The translations under genes and the position numbers were made by a program. From positions 186,001 to 250,000 of the forward strand of contig JADJQH010000002.1 in NCBI GenBank assembly GCA_016712865.1: a stretch of 64,000 nt of DNA, given 5' to 3'. Positions within the stretch are counted from its first letter, which is position 1. Every line of letters starts with the position of its first letter. The notes below the pieces were generated by a model. The model saw only the letters and a program-made list of their open reading frames with translations. It was not told the DNA's origin and did not search any database. This stretch comes from Dokdonella sp. (GTDB taxonomy: Bacteria; Pseudomonadota; Gammaproteobacteria; Xanthomonadales; Rhodanobacteraceae). This document shows positions 25,851-35,705 of the stretch, piece by piece.

Positions 25851-27485
25851 TCAACCGAGGCTGCGTGCCGTGTTGATCACGTTGATGCCGTCGAAGCGGG
25901 CAGTGCTTGCCCCATGCGAAACCGCCGACACCTGGCTGGGCTGGCCCTTGCCGTCGAAGAAGGTGCCGCCGATGCGGTAGTCGTCCTCGTCGCACACCGC
26001 CGAGCAGGCGTTCCAGAACTCCGGCGTGCGGATCTGGTAGGCAACATCCTCGATCATGCGGGTGATCTTGCCGTCCTTGATTTCGTAGAACAGCTGGCCA
26101 CCGAATTGCGCGTTGTAGCGCTGCTGGTCTATCGAGTACGAACCGCGGCCAATGATGTAGATGCCGTTCTCGACGTTCTTGACCATGTCGGCCGGCGAGA
26201 GCTTCTGCTTGCCCGCCGACAGCGAGACATTGGGCATGCGCTGGAACTGCACGCTGGCCCAGGAGTCCGCGTAGCAGCAACCCTGTGAATGCTTGAGGCC
26301 GAGAATGTGGGCCTGGTCGCGGATGGCCTGGTAGTTGACGAGGATGCCGTCCTTGATCAGATCCCAGCGCTGCGCCTTCACGCCTTCGTCGTCGTAACCG
26401 ACGGCACCGAGCGAGTGCGCCTGCACGCGGTCGGCAACAATGGTCACCTTGTCGCTGCCATAGCGGAAATCCTTGCCTTTCCATTTGTCCAGGGTGGCGA
26501 AACTGGTGCCCGCGTAGTTCGCCTCGTAGCCAAGCACGCGATCCAGTTCGAGGGGATGGCCCACGGTTTCGTGGATGGTCAGCAGCAGGTGGGTCGGATC
26601 CAGTACGAGGTCGTACTTGCCCGGCTTGACCGAGGGGGCCTTGAGCTTCTCGCGCGCATGCCTGGCCGCGGCAACCGCATCCTCCAGCATGTCGTACGAA
26701 TTCCGGTATCCAACCCCACCGTTGGGCAAAGCGATCTTGTCGGCGCTGCGCCCATCGAGGTACTCGTACCCCATACCCATGGGCGCGCCCAGCTCACCCC
26801 TGCGCCGGAACTTGCCGCTGGCCTTGTCCACCACCGTCACATCGAACGGTGCCCAGATGCGGTGGATGTCCTGATCGATGTACGAGCCGTCGGTCGAGGC
26901 GAAGTATTTCTGCTCGTTGATCTGGAACAGGCGTGATTGGATGAAATCGGCACCGGCTTTCATGGCTGCCGCGTTGACCGACAGAAGGTGGTCGAGTTTT
27001 TCCTTGATCGGCACCGCCATCGCGTTCTTGACGATTGGCGTTGCCCAGGCAACTTCGCCAACACCCTCGACCGGCGCCAAGTGCACGGGCTCGCTGGTGA
27101 GTCTTGAATTGGCCTTGGCAATCTGCACGGCTTGACGCGCTGCATCGGCAACGGAATCCGCATCGAGCCGGCTGCTTGCCGCAAAACCCCAGGTGCCATT
27201 GGCGATGACGCGAATGCCGATGCCGCTGGATTCGGAGTTGACGACGTTCTCGACCTGGCTTTCACGGGTCGAGAGGAACTGGCGCAGGTAGCGACCGATG
27301 CGCACATCACAATAGGTGGCACCAGCCGACCTGGCCGCGCTGAGCGCGGTATCCGCCAAGCGCTTCTTGACGGCGACATCGAGCTTCACGACCAATTCTT
27401 CCGCCGCCACCAGGCGACTGTAGGCGGGCATCATCAGTGCACCGAGGCCGATGCCGGTTGCCTTGATGAAGTGACGTCGCTGCAT
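25851..27485 (-). CDS. TldD-family metalloprotease with Tat signal (second copy)
   Basis: 544 residues with the leader MQRRHFIKATGIGLGALMM and a zinc site HETVGHPLELDRVLG. Most residues match the copy at 24075-25709, so the two arose by tandem duplication. Differences are scattered rather than concentrated, and both keep the active site, so neither looks like a pseudogene. The 141-bp gap between the two copies leaves room for separate regulation of the downstream TldD/TldE/MoxR series. Confidence 0.9.
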   Translation of the reverse strand: MQRRHFIKATGIGLGALMMPAYSRLVAAEELVVKLDVAVKKRLADTALSAARSAGATYCDVRIGRYLRQFLSTRESQVENVVNSESSGIGIRVIANGTWGFAASSRLDADSVADAARQAVQIAKANSRLTSEPVHLAPVEGVGEVAWATPIVKNAMAVPIKEKLDHLLSVNAAAMKAGADFIQSRLFQINEQKYFASTDGSYIDQDIHRIWAPFDVTVVDKASGKFRRRGELGAPMGMGYEYLDGRSADKIALPNGGVGYRNSYDMLEDAVAAARHAREKLKAPSVKPGKYDLVLDPTHLLLTIHETVGHPLELDRVLGYEANYAGTSFATLDKWKGKDFRYGSDKVTIVADRVQAHSLGAVGYDDEGVKAQRWDLIKDGILVNYQAIRDQAHILGLKHSQGCCYADSWASVQFQRMPNVSLSAGKQKLSPADMVKNVENGIYIIGRGSYSIDQQRYNAQFGGQLFYEIKDGKITRMIEDVAYQIRTPEFWNACSAVCDEDDYRIGGTFFDGKGQPSQVSAVSHGASTARFDGINVINTARSLG

Positions 27486-27601
27486 GGCTTACCCCCTTGC
27501 CTTGATCGGTCCCTGTGCGGGACCGGATTGCGCCAAGCTGTCGAGAATGCGGCGACTGCCTCTGCCGGTCATGTGGCAAAGGGCATGGTGCAGGCGAATG
27601 C

Positions 27602-29179
<1,578 letters not shown>

Positions 29180-29222
29180 GCCAACCAAGGCGCAAGGGCG
29201 GAGTTCCGACCATCCTGCGCCT

Positions 29223-29251
29223 TTGCAAGTATTTCGCAAGGCCGCTATACT
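29223..29251 (+). promoter_or_regulatory. Sigma-70 promoter candidate for rpmJ
   Basis: TTGCAA (4 of 6 consensus) and TATACT (5 of 6) are separated by 17 bases. The rpmJ start is 41 bases beyond the -10 box. The site lies in the short gap between the divergent selO and rpmJ genes. Confidence 0.65.
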
Positions 29252-29292
29252 CGCGCGCTTTGCTCAAGCCCGTTTGTATCGAGGTTTTCCCC

Positions 29293-29418
29293 ATGAAAGT
29301 GCTTTCTTCCCTCAAGTCGGCCAAGTCCCGTCACCGCGATTGCAAGATCGTGCGCCGCCGTGGCAAGGTTTTCGTGATCTGCAAGAGCAACCCGCGTTTC
29401 AAGGCTCGCCAGCGCTGA
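29293..29418 (+). CDS. rpmJ: 50S ribosomal protein L36, zinc-free type
   Basis: 41 residues ([20 protein letters not shown]... NPRFKARQR). The [13 protein letters not shown] core and NPRFK ending identify L36. It is longer than the 37-38-residue standard form and lacks the C-x2-C...C-x4-H zinc ligands; only two isolated cysteines remain. This fits the alternative, zinc-independent paralogue. It is monocistronic, with its own promoter and a strong terminator. Confidence 0.93.
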   Translation: MKVLSSLKSAKSRHRDCKIVRRRGKVFVICKSNPRFKARQR

Positions 29419-29445
29419 GCCGGGGTTTTCGCAGTTGACGCCAGG

Positions 29446-29466
29446 AGGCCGCGCAAGCGGCCTTTT
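29446..29466 (+). terminator. Rho-independent terminator after rpmJ
   Basis: A 7-bp stem AGGCCGC/GCGGCCT with a stable GCAA tetraloop, followed by TTT. It ends the rpmJ transcript 28 bases past the stop. Confidence 0.8.
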
Positions 29467-29592
29467 GCGTTTCTGCCATCCGCTTCAGCCGTCAATTGTC
29501 CGCTTTGGGCCATGGCGCATGGACGTTGCGCACGGCTTCTGCTAAAACGGCGCCTTGAATCAATTCAGCCATTGAGATCAGGAGGTTCGGCG

Positions 29593-29892
29593 ATGAACTT
29601 GAAGTTTGTTCTCGGAAGCGGTCTGCTCCTCTCCGGCCTCATCGGGCTTGCTGGAACGGCCCAGGCCGAATCGGTGATGCTGGACAAGACCACGGTCCGC
29701 GCCATTGCCGCCCCCGAACGCGGCCTCAGCATGAGCCAGGTCGAAAAGCGCTTTGGCGCACCGCAGGCCAAGCTGCCGCCTGCCGGTGGCGATGCTCCCA
29801 AGCACCCGGTGATCAACCGCTGGCAGTACAACGGATTCACCGTGTACTTCGAAGGCAGCATCGTCATCCATAGCGTGCGCGACGGCGCCTGA
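29593..29892 (+). CDS. Small exported protein of unknown function
   Basis: 99 residues from the ATG at 29593, with a perfect AGGAGG box upstream. A signal peptide with an AQA-ES cleavage site ends near residue 25. The mature part holds a stretch (GLSMSQVEKRFGAP... RWQYNGFTVYFE) reminiscent of the BamE/SmpA fold, but I would not assign a function. It ends 11 bases before aguA and may be cotranscribed with it. Confidence 0.8.
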   Translation: MNLKFVLGSGLLLSGLIGLAGTAQAESVMLDKTTVRAIAAPERGLSMSQVEKRFGAPQAKLPPAGGDAPKHPVINRWQYNGFTVYFEGSIVIHSVRDGA

Positions 29893-29903
29893 TTGCCGAA
29901 ACG

Positions 29904-30953
29904 ATGATCGATCCGACCATGCGCCTGCCCGCGGAGTGGGAGCCGCAGGCAGCGATCCTGCTTGCCTGGCCACACGCCGAAACCGATTGGGCTGACCGCC
30001 TGCAACAGGTGGAGGCGACCTATACCGCCCTGGTTGCCGCGATCACCCGTTTCCAGAGCGCCATCGTGCTGGTGGCCAACGATTCCGTCCGCCAGCGCGC
30101 CGAACAGTGCCTGGCCCGCCATTGCCTTCCGGCTTCGCGCCTGCGTTTCATTGAAATTGCCTACGACGACACCTGGCTTCGTGACTCCGGCCCGATCACC
30201 TTGCGCGGCGAAGGCGGATTCGTGCTCAACGATTTTCGCTTCACCGGATGGGGTGGAAAGTTCGAGGCCAGCCAGGATGACCGCATCGTTGCCGGATTGG
30301 TCGAGCGCGGCATGTTCCGGCAGGCACGGCACCAGCACATCGATTGGGCGCTCGAAGGCGGTGCCATCGAGTCCGATGGACGCGGCAGCATCCTCACCAC
30401 CTGGAACTGCCTGCACCTTCGCCATCCCACCCTGGAGCGCGCACACGTCGAAGAAAAGCTGCGAAACACCCTATGCGCGAGCCGCGTGCTCATGCTCGAT
30501 CACGGCTACCTCGAAGGCGACGATACCGATGCCCACATCGATACGCTGGCGCGCTTCGCACCGGATGACGCCATCGTGTTCCAGGCCTGTTCGGACACCG
30601 CGGACAGCCACTACGACGAACTTGCGCGCATGCGCAAAGAACTGGAATCCCTGCGCACCGCCAACGGCATGCCGTACACCCTGCACGCCCTGCCCTGGGC
30701 GCAACCGATCATCGACGAGGGACGCCGCCTGGCGGCTTCCTATGCCAACTATCTGATCGTCAATGGCGCGGTTCTGGTGCCGGCATACGGCGATGCCGCC
30801 GACAACGAGGCCGCGGATCGCATCGGCGCGGCGCACCCAGGTCGCGAGATCGTGCAGATTCCCTGTCGACCGCTGATCTGGCAGAACGGCAGCCTGCATT
30901 GCATCACCATGCAGCTTCCGCAAGGCGTACTCGCCGAGCCACCCGCAGACTGA
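29904..30953 (+). CDS. aguA: Agmatine deiminase
   Basis: 349 residues, typical length. Family motifs are clear: DDTWLRDSGP (about residues 88-97), LEGGAIE, GDDTDAHID, and the nucleophile C333 in NGSLHCITMQLP. The enzyme hydrolyses agmatine to N-carbamoylputrescine and ammonia in the arginine-agmatine route to putrescine. Its pathway partner AguB is encoded at 38591-39478, separated by about 7.6 kb carrying a two-component system and exported proteins. Confidence 0.94.
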   Translation: MIDPTMRLPAEWEPQAAILLAWPHAETDWADRLQQVEATYTALVAAITRFQSAIVLVANDSVRQRAEQCLARHCLPASRLRFIEIAYDDTWLRDSGPITLRGEGGFVLNDFRFTGWGGKFEASQDDRIVAGLVERGMFRQARHQHIDWALEGGAIESDGRGSILTTWNCLHLRHPTLERAHVEEKLRNTLCASRVLMLDHGYLEGDDTDAHIDTLARFAPDDAIVFQACSDTADSHYDELARMRKELESLRTANGMPYTLHALPWAQPIIDEGRRLAASYANYLIVNGAVLVPAYGDAADNEAADRIGAAHPGREIVQIPCRPLIWQNGSLHCITMQLPQGVLAEPPAD

Positions 30954-31031
30954 CTCGGGGCGGTGCGTGGATGCCGTGTGCAGCAGCGCCACGGCGTATC
31001 ATCCGAACGCTTTCCTCCGCACGCCACTGTC

Positions 31032-34000
31032 ATGCCATTCGTCCTGATGTTTCTGCTCGCGATGATGTCGGCACCTGCATGGGCGCAGGACCGCACCCCG
31101 GTCGCAAGCCGGGCACAGGATGCGCTGGCGCAGCCCCGATTCCAGTCCATCGACGGCAGTCGTCCATTCCCGCTGGAAATCATCACCGAGTTGATGTTCG
31201 ACAAGGCGGGCTTCCTCTGGATCGGCACCCGCGAGGGCTTGCTGCTCAACGATGGGCAGCGCTTTCGCCGGTTTCAGCACGAAGCACAAAACCCGGACTC
31301 GATTTCAAGCAACGGCATCCGCGGCATTTTCGAGGACAGCCGCGGCCGCCTGTGGATCAACACCATCAGCGGCGGCTTGAACCAACTGGATCGCTCCACC
31401 TGGAAATTCCGCAGTTGGCGACATCAGCACAATGATCCTGAAAGCCTGATCCACGACGGCGTTTTCACCCTTGCCGAAGCGCAGGATGGCCGCCTTTGGG
31501 TCGGTACCCAGGCCGGCCTCGACCTGTTCGATCCGGACAGCGGGCATTTCACCCGTACGGTACTTGCAACCGGCGGTGAATTCGTCATTGCCCTGCATCG
31601 GGATCGCCATGATCGACTATGGGCAGCCACGCTCGGCCAGGGCCTGTTTCGCGAACGCGAGGACCGCAGCGGCTTTGATTCCATTCCCTTCGCCGATCCA
31701 CCGGCACAGCTGGATGTGTTCTCCATTGCCGAAGATGCCGCCGGTGACATCTGGGTCGGTGCACGCTTCGGACTGTATCGCGTCGATCAGGCAACGCAGC
31801 GACTGCTTGACGCCACGCCGAACCTGCATGCAAGCGAACGCATCAACAACATCACCGCGCTGTTGCCGGATGCCGACGGCAGCCTCTGGCTTGGAACCTT
31901 CGGCATGGGCCTGTTCCATAAACCCGCAAACAGCCAGGTCATTCAAGAGGTGCCGCTCGCGGTGTTGGCCACGGGCGCAAAAAACATCGACTCCGGCGCG
32001 CTGGCCTTCGCACCCGACGGCATCCTGTTCGTTGGCACCTTCGGCGCAGGCTTGCTTCGCGCCAGCCCGCAACTTGCCGGCCTTCGTGTGTGGTCGGAGA
32101 AAAGCGCCGAACATCCCGGCCTTGCCAATCCGGATGTCTACATCCTGCGCAATGGCACAGAATTCGCCGGCATGGACAAATTGCTGGTCGGCAGCTTTGG
32201 TGGCGGCATCGACCTGATCGATCCTGCGCAAGGCAGTGTCGAACATATGCCCTTGCCAGGCGATGATGCGTTCAATCTGCGACTGGGCGGCATTACCGAT
32301 CTGCTGGTCGCCCAAGATGGCGTGCTGTGGGCAACAACCAATGAAGGCGTGTATCGCTGGGATCGTGCGCGTGATGCATTCCACTACTTTGCGCCAGGGC
32401 AGGCCAACGCGGGCTCATCGATACCCGAATACAGTTTCGCCTTGCTTGAGGATCAGCAGAATCGCATCTGGGTCGGCAGCGCCGGCGGCGGACTGTTTCT
32501 TTACCGCAGTGAAGACCATTCATTCCGCAACTTCATGCCGACAGGCGGCGAGCCGGGATCATTGCCCAACGACTTCGTCACCGTGCTGCTTGAGGATCGC
32601 CGCAATCGCCTGTGGGTCGGCACGCGCTCGGGCGGCATTGGCGTGTGCACCTACGCGGACAATCTTCATTGCCAGTCGATTGCCACCGGCCTCGGGAAAA
32701 CCCAAGTCAGTCATGACCACATCACCTCCCTGCTCGAAGACGGGGATGGCTCGATCTGGGCGGGAACCCATGGCGGCGGACTCAACCATGTGCATTTGGA
32801 CGCCAGCGGTGCGGTGGAGTCGGTCGACCACTGGACGCGCAACAACGGTCTCGTCGATGACAATGTGATGGCCATGGTGCATGCGCCGGATGGAGCCCTG
32901 TGGTTTTCAACCCACGGCGGCTTGTCGCGGCTCGATGCACAAACGGGCGCACTGACCAACCTGACCCCGGCCGATGGCTTGCCCACGGCCATCTTCAATC
33001 CCAAGGCCGCCATGCGCGCCGGTGATCGCCTGTACTTTGGATCCGCCAAGGGCGTGGTCGCCATCGATCCACTCGGGCCGCTTCCGCATCGTCCTGCGCC
33101 AGCAACCGTGATCACGGCAATTTCCGGACTGGATGCGTCGCAATCTCCGATGCGCCCCGCCTGGCAACTGGATTCCTTGCGCGTTTCCTGGCGCAGCCCG
33201 CTCGCTTTTGATCTGGCCGTGCTGGGCTACGGCGGGGGCCAGCCACGCTTCCAGTACCGGCTGCACTCCGCAGACGCATGGACGGACCTCGGCGATCACG
33301 GCCAGCTCACCTTGCATGCGCTCGAGCCCGGCGCCTACCAACTCGATGTGCGCGGGCGACTCGGCGGCAAGGACTGGACGCTGGCCAAGCCACTTGCCCT
33401 GGAAGTGGTACCGCCCTGGTGGCGCAGGAGTTCCGTGCAGGTCGGTGCGGCCTTGCTGTTGCTTGCTTCGCTGATCGGAGCCTTCTGGTGGCGGATGCGC
33501 GAACTGGAATCCCGCCACTCCGAACTGAAGCACCTGCACGGCCTGCGTGAACAGGCGCTTGCCGAAGCAAAGGCCAGCAGCCAGCGCCTGGGCGAAGCCT
33601 TCGCCATGCTCCGGCGCATGACCATGCGCCTGGAAGCGGCCAAGGAAAAGGAACGCACCCACCTCGCACGCGAACTGCACGATGAATTTGGCCAGGCCCT
33701 GACCACGGCCAAAATCAATCTTGGCCTTGCCGTGCAGCAGGCGCCCGCGGAAACCAGCCTGGCGAGAACCCGCGACGCGATTGCAGTCATCGACCGGCTG
33801 ATCGGGCAGGTGCGCGCACTGTCACTGGACCTGCGCCCGCCATTGCTGGATGAGTTGGGCCTGCTCCCCGCACTCGAAGGCTACCTGCATGGCGTTGCCG
33901 GTCGCGGCGGATTGCAGTTGAAGCTGAGGTTCGACCCGGCATTGGCACTGGCCGCAAACGCGAATGACATCACCATCTTCCGCATCGTCCAGGAAGCCGT

Positions 34001-34265
34001 CACCAACGTGGTGCGCCATGCGCAGGCGAAGAATCTCGAAGTCGAAATTGCCGCGGAGGCAGACGGCATAACGGTTCGCGTGCGCGACGACGGGCGCGGC
34101 TTCGACGCAGCCGCCACCCTCGCCAGCAGCGGTTCCGGCCTCGGCCTGTTCGGCATGCGCGAACGCATCCATGACCTCGGCGGTGAGTGGTCCGTCGAAT
34201 CACGCGTGGGCTTTGGTACGCTGGTCACCGCATTCATCCCCGGTCGGATTCCAACGGAAGCCTGA
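31032..34265 (+). CDS. Sensor histidine kinase with periplasmic beta-propeller and Y_Y_Y domain
   Basis: 1077 residues from the ATG at 31032. A signal peptide (cleavage after APAWA) precedes a long periplasmic propeller made of repeats such as GFLWIGTREGL, GRLWVGTQAGL and NRLWVGTRSGG. A Y_Y_Y-type domain follows near residues 700-790, then one transmembrane helix (VGAALLLLASLIGAFWW). The cytoplasmic part has a HisKA_3 dimerisation block with the phospho-acceptor near H883 (LARELHDEFGQAL). It ends in an HATPase_c domain (DDGRGFD, GLGLFGMRERI). This layout matches two-component sensors that detect extracellular glycans or other ligands. The next gene, two bases away, is its regulator. Confidence 0.93.
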   Translation: MPFVLMFLLAMMSAPAWAQDRTPVASRAQDALAQPRFQSIDGSRPFPLEIITELMFDKAGFLWIGTREGLLLNDGQRFRRFQHEAQNPDSISSNGIRGIFEDSRGRLWINTISGGLNQLDRSTWKFRSWRHQHNDPESLIHDGVFTLAEAQDGRLWVGTQAGLDLFDPDSGHFTRTVLATGGEFVIALHRDRHDRLWAATLGQGLFREREDRSGFDSIPFADPPAQLDVFSIAEDAAGDIWVGARFGLYRVDQATQRLLDATPNLHASERINNITALLPDADGSLWLGTFGMGLFHKPANSQVIQEVPLAVLATGAKNIDSGALAFAPDGILFVGTFGAGLLRASPQLAGLRVWSEKSAEHPGLANPDVYILRNGTEFAGMDKLLVGSFGGGIDLIDPAQGSVEHMPLPGDDAFNLRLGGITDLLVAQDGVLWATTNEGVYRWDRARDAFHYFAPGQANAGSSIPEYSFALLEDQQNRIWVGSAGGGLFLYRSEDHSFRNFMPTGGEPGSLPNDFVTVLLEDRRNRLWVGTRSGGIGVCTYADNLHCQSIATGLGKTQVSHDHITSLLEDGDGSIWAGTHGGGLNHVHLDASGAVESVDHWTRNNGLVDDNVMAMVHAPDGALWFSTHGGLSRLDAQTGALTNLTPADGLPTAIFNPKAAMRAGDRLYFGSAKGVVAIDPLGPLPHRPAPATVITAISGLDASQSPMRPAWQLDSLRVSWRSPLAFDLAVLGYGGGQPRFQYRLHSADAWTDLGDHGQLTLHALEPGAYQLDVRGRLGGKDWTLAKPLALEVVPPWWRRSSVQVGAALLLLASLIGAFWWRMRELESRHSELKHLHGLREQALAEAKASSQRLGEAFAMLRRMTMRLEAAKEKERTHLARELHDEFGQALTTAKINLGLAVQQAPAETSLARTRDAIAVIDRLIGQVRALSLDLRPPLLDELGLLPALEGYLHGVAGRGGLQLKLRFDPALALAANANDITIFRIVQEAVTNVVRHAQAKNLEVEIAAEADGITVRVRDDGRGFDAAATLASSGSGLGLFGMRERIHDLGGEWSVESRVGFGTLVTAFIPGRIPTEA

Positions 34266-34266
34266 C

Positions 34267-34923
34267 ATGGCCATTCGCGTGATCCTTGCCGATGACCACC
34301 AGCTCGTGCGCGCGGGCCTGCGCGCCCTGCTGCAATCCTTTGCCGATGTCGAAGTGCTGGCCGAATGCAGCGACGGCCACGAGGCACTGGCGCAGGTCAC
34401 GCAGCTCAAGCCGGACATCCTCATGCTCGACATCAGCATGCCGGGCATGAACGGCCTGGAAGTCGCCCGCCGCATTCCCGACATCAGTCCTTCGACGCGC
34501 ATCCTGGTGTTGTCCATGCACGTGGGACCGGAATATGTGGCACAGGCGATGCGCGCGGGAATCGCCGGCTATCTGGTCAAGGATGCCGCCGTTGACGAGC
34601 TGCGCAGCGCGCTGGACACTTTGGCAATGGGTCGAACCTATCTCAGCCCGGTGATTTCCGAAACCATGCTGCATGGTTTCCTGCGCACCGGAAAATCGCC
34701 CGTCGAGGCTGGAGCCGAACTCGACAGGCTGACCGCCCGCCAGCGCGAAATCCTGCAACTCATCGCCGAAGGCCACGGCACCCGCGACATTGCCGCGCGC
34801 CTCGGCCTCAGCGTGAAAACCGTCGAAAGTCATCGCAGCCAGTTGATGGATCGGCTCGACATCCACGACGTCCCCGGCCTGGTGCGTTTTGCGGTGCGCA
34901 CCGGCCTGGTGTCCAGCGACTGA
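34267..34923 (+). CDS. NarL/FixJ-type response regulator
   Basis: 218 residues. An N-terminal receiver domain carries the acidic pair near residues 9-10 (LADDH), the phospho-acceptor aspartate in LMLDISMPG, and the conserved Lys in LVKDA. A C-terminal LuxR-type helix-turn-helix follows (LTARQREILQLIAEGHGTRDIAARLGLSVKTVESH). It starts one base after the kinase stop, so the two are cotranscribed and form a pair. Likely targets are the exported-protein genes just downstream, an inference from position. Confidence 0.95.
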   Translation: MAIRVILADDHQLVRAGLRALLQSFADVEVLAECSDGHEALAQVTQLKPDILMLDISMPGMNGLEVARRIPDISPSTRILVLSMHVGPEYVAQAMRAGIAGYLVKDAAVDELRSALDTLAMGRTYLSPVISETMLHGFLRTGKSPVEAGAELDRLTARQREILQLIAEGHGTRDIAARLGLSVKTVESHRSQLMDRLDIHDVPGLVRFAVRTGLVSSD

Positions 34924-35069
34924 GAACGATTTCCATACGTTGGCGCACTCAGGGATTCCCCTAGTCGGCCACCGGGGATTTCCCAATGGTGCGCACCGAC
35001 CACGAGCCCTAACGTGCGGCAGCCTCCCATCCGGGCGGCGCCTTCGTGACCAACCTCGTGGGGACCTTC

Positions 35070-35705
35070 ATGACCTTTTCCAACGCGTGCAAGCGGCTGT
35101 CGATGACGGCTGTGGTCGCACTGGCGATGGCACTCAGTCCATTTGCCAGCGCCCAGAACAAACCCGTCCGCCAGAACCTCGTTCAACTCATCGCCAGTTC
35201 GCAAAGCATCGTTGCCGGCACCGTGACCACGGTGAGCGACGGTGTTGATTCCAACGGCCTTCCCTACACGGAAGTCACCCTGCAAGTCGGCGCCAGCCCC
35301 AAGGGCAGCATCAAGCAAGGCGCCTACACCTTCCGCCAGTTCGGCCTGATCAAGCCGCGCACGCTGCCCAACGGCAAGCGCATGCTGATGGTGACGCCGG
35401 AGCAATTCCCGCAGTGGCGTGAAGATGAATACGTGGTGGCCTTCCTTTACCACCCGGCATCCAAGACCGGTTTGCAGACCACCGCAGGCCTGGCCCAGGG
35501 CAAGCTGGTCAAGGTCAACGACACGCTGGTCAATGCCTACGACAACCTCGGCCTGTTCGACAACATTTCCGCCAGCGCTGGCGTGCTGTCCAGCGAGGAG
35601 CAAGCCCTGCTCGGCTCCACGGGCGCGGTCAAGGCCGACACCCTGCTTGGCCTGATCCACCACATCGTCTCGGACAAGCTGGTCGAGCGGGGAGCCATTC
35701 GATGA
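35070..35705 (+). CDS. Exported protein of unknown function, upstream of a metalloprotease gene
   Basis: 211 residues from the ATG at 35070, with GGGG seven bases upstream; a GTG at 35046 is an alternative. A signal peptide ends at FASA-QN. The mature protein has a beta-rich stretch (IVAGTVTTVSDGVDSNGLPYTEVTLQV) and no catalytic motif I recognise. Its stop overlaps the protease start (ATGA), so the two are made together. It could be a chaperone, inhibitor or anchor of the protease; this is only suggested by coupling. Confidence 0.8.
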   Translation: MTFSNACKRLSMTAVVALAMALSPFASAQNKPVRQNLVQLIASSQSIVAGTVTTVSDGVDSNGLPYTEVTLQVGASPKGSIKQGAYTFRQFGLIKPRTLPNGKRMLMVTPEQFPQWREDEYVVAFLYHPASKTGLQTTAGLAQGKLVKVNDTLVNAYDNLGLFDNISASAGVLSSEEQALLGSTGAVKADTLLGLIHHIVSDKLVERGAIR

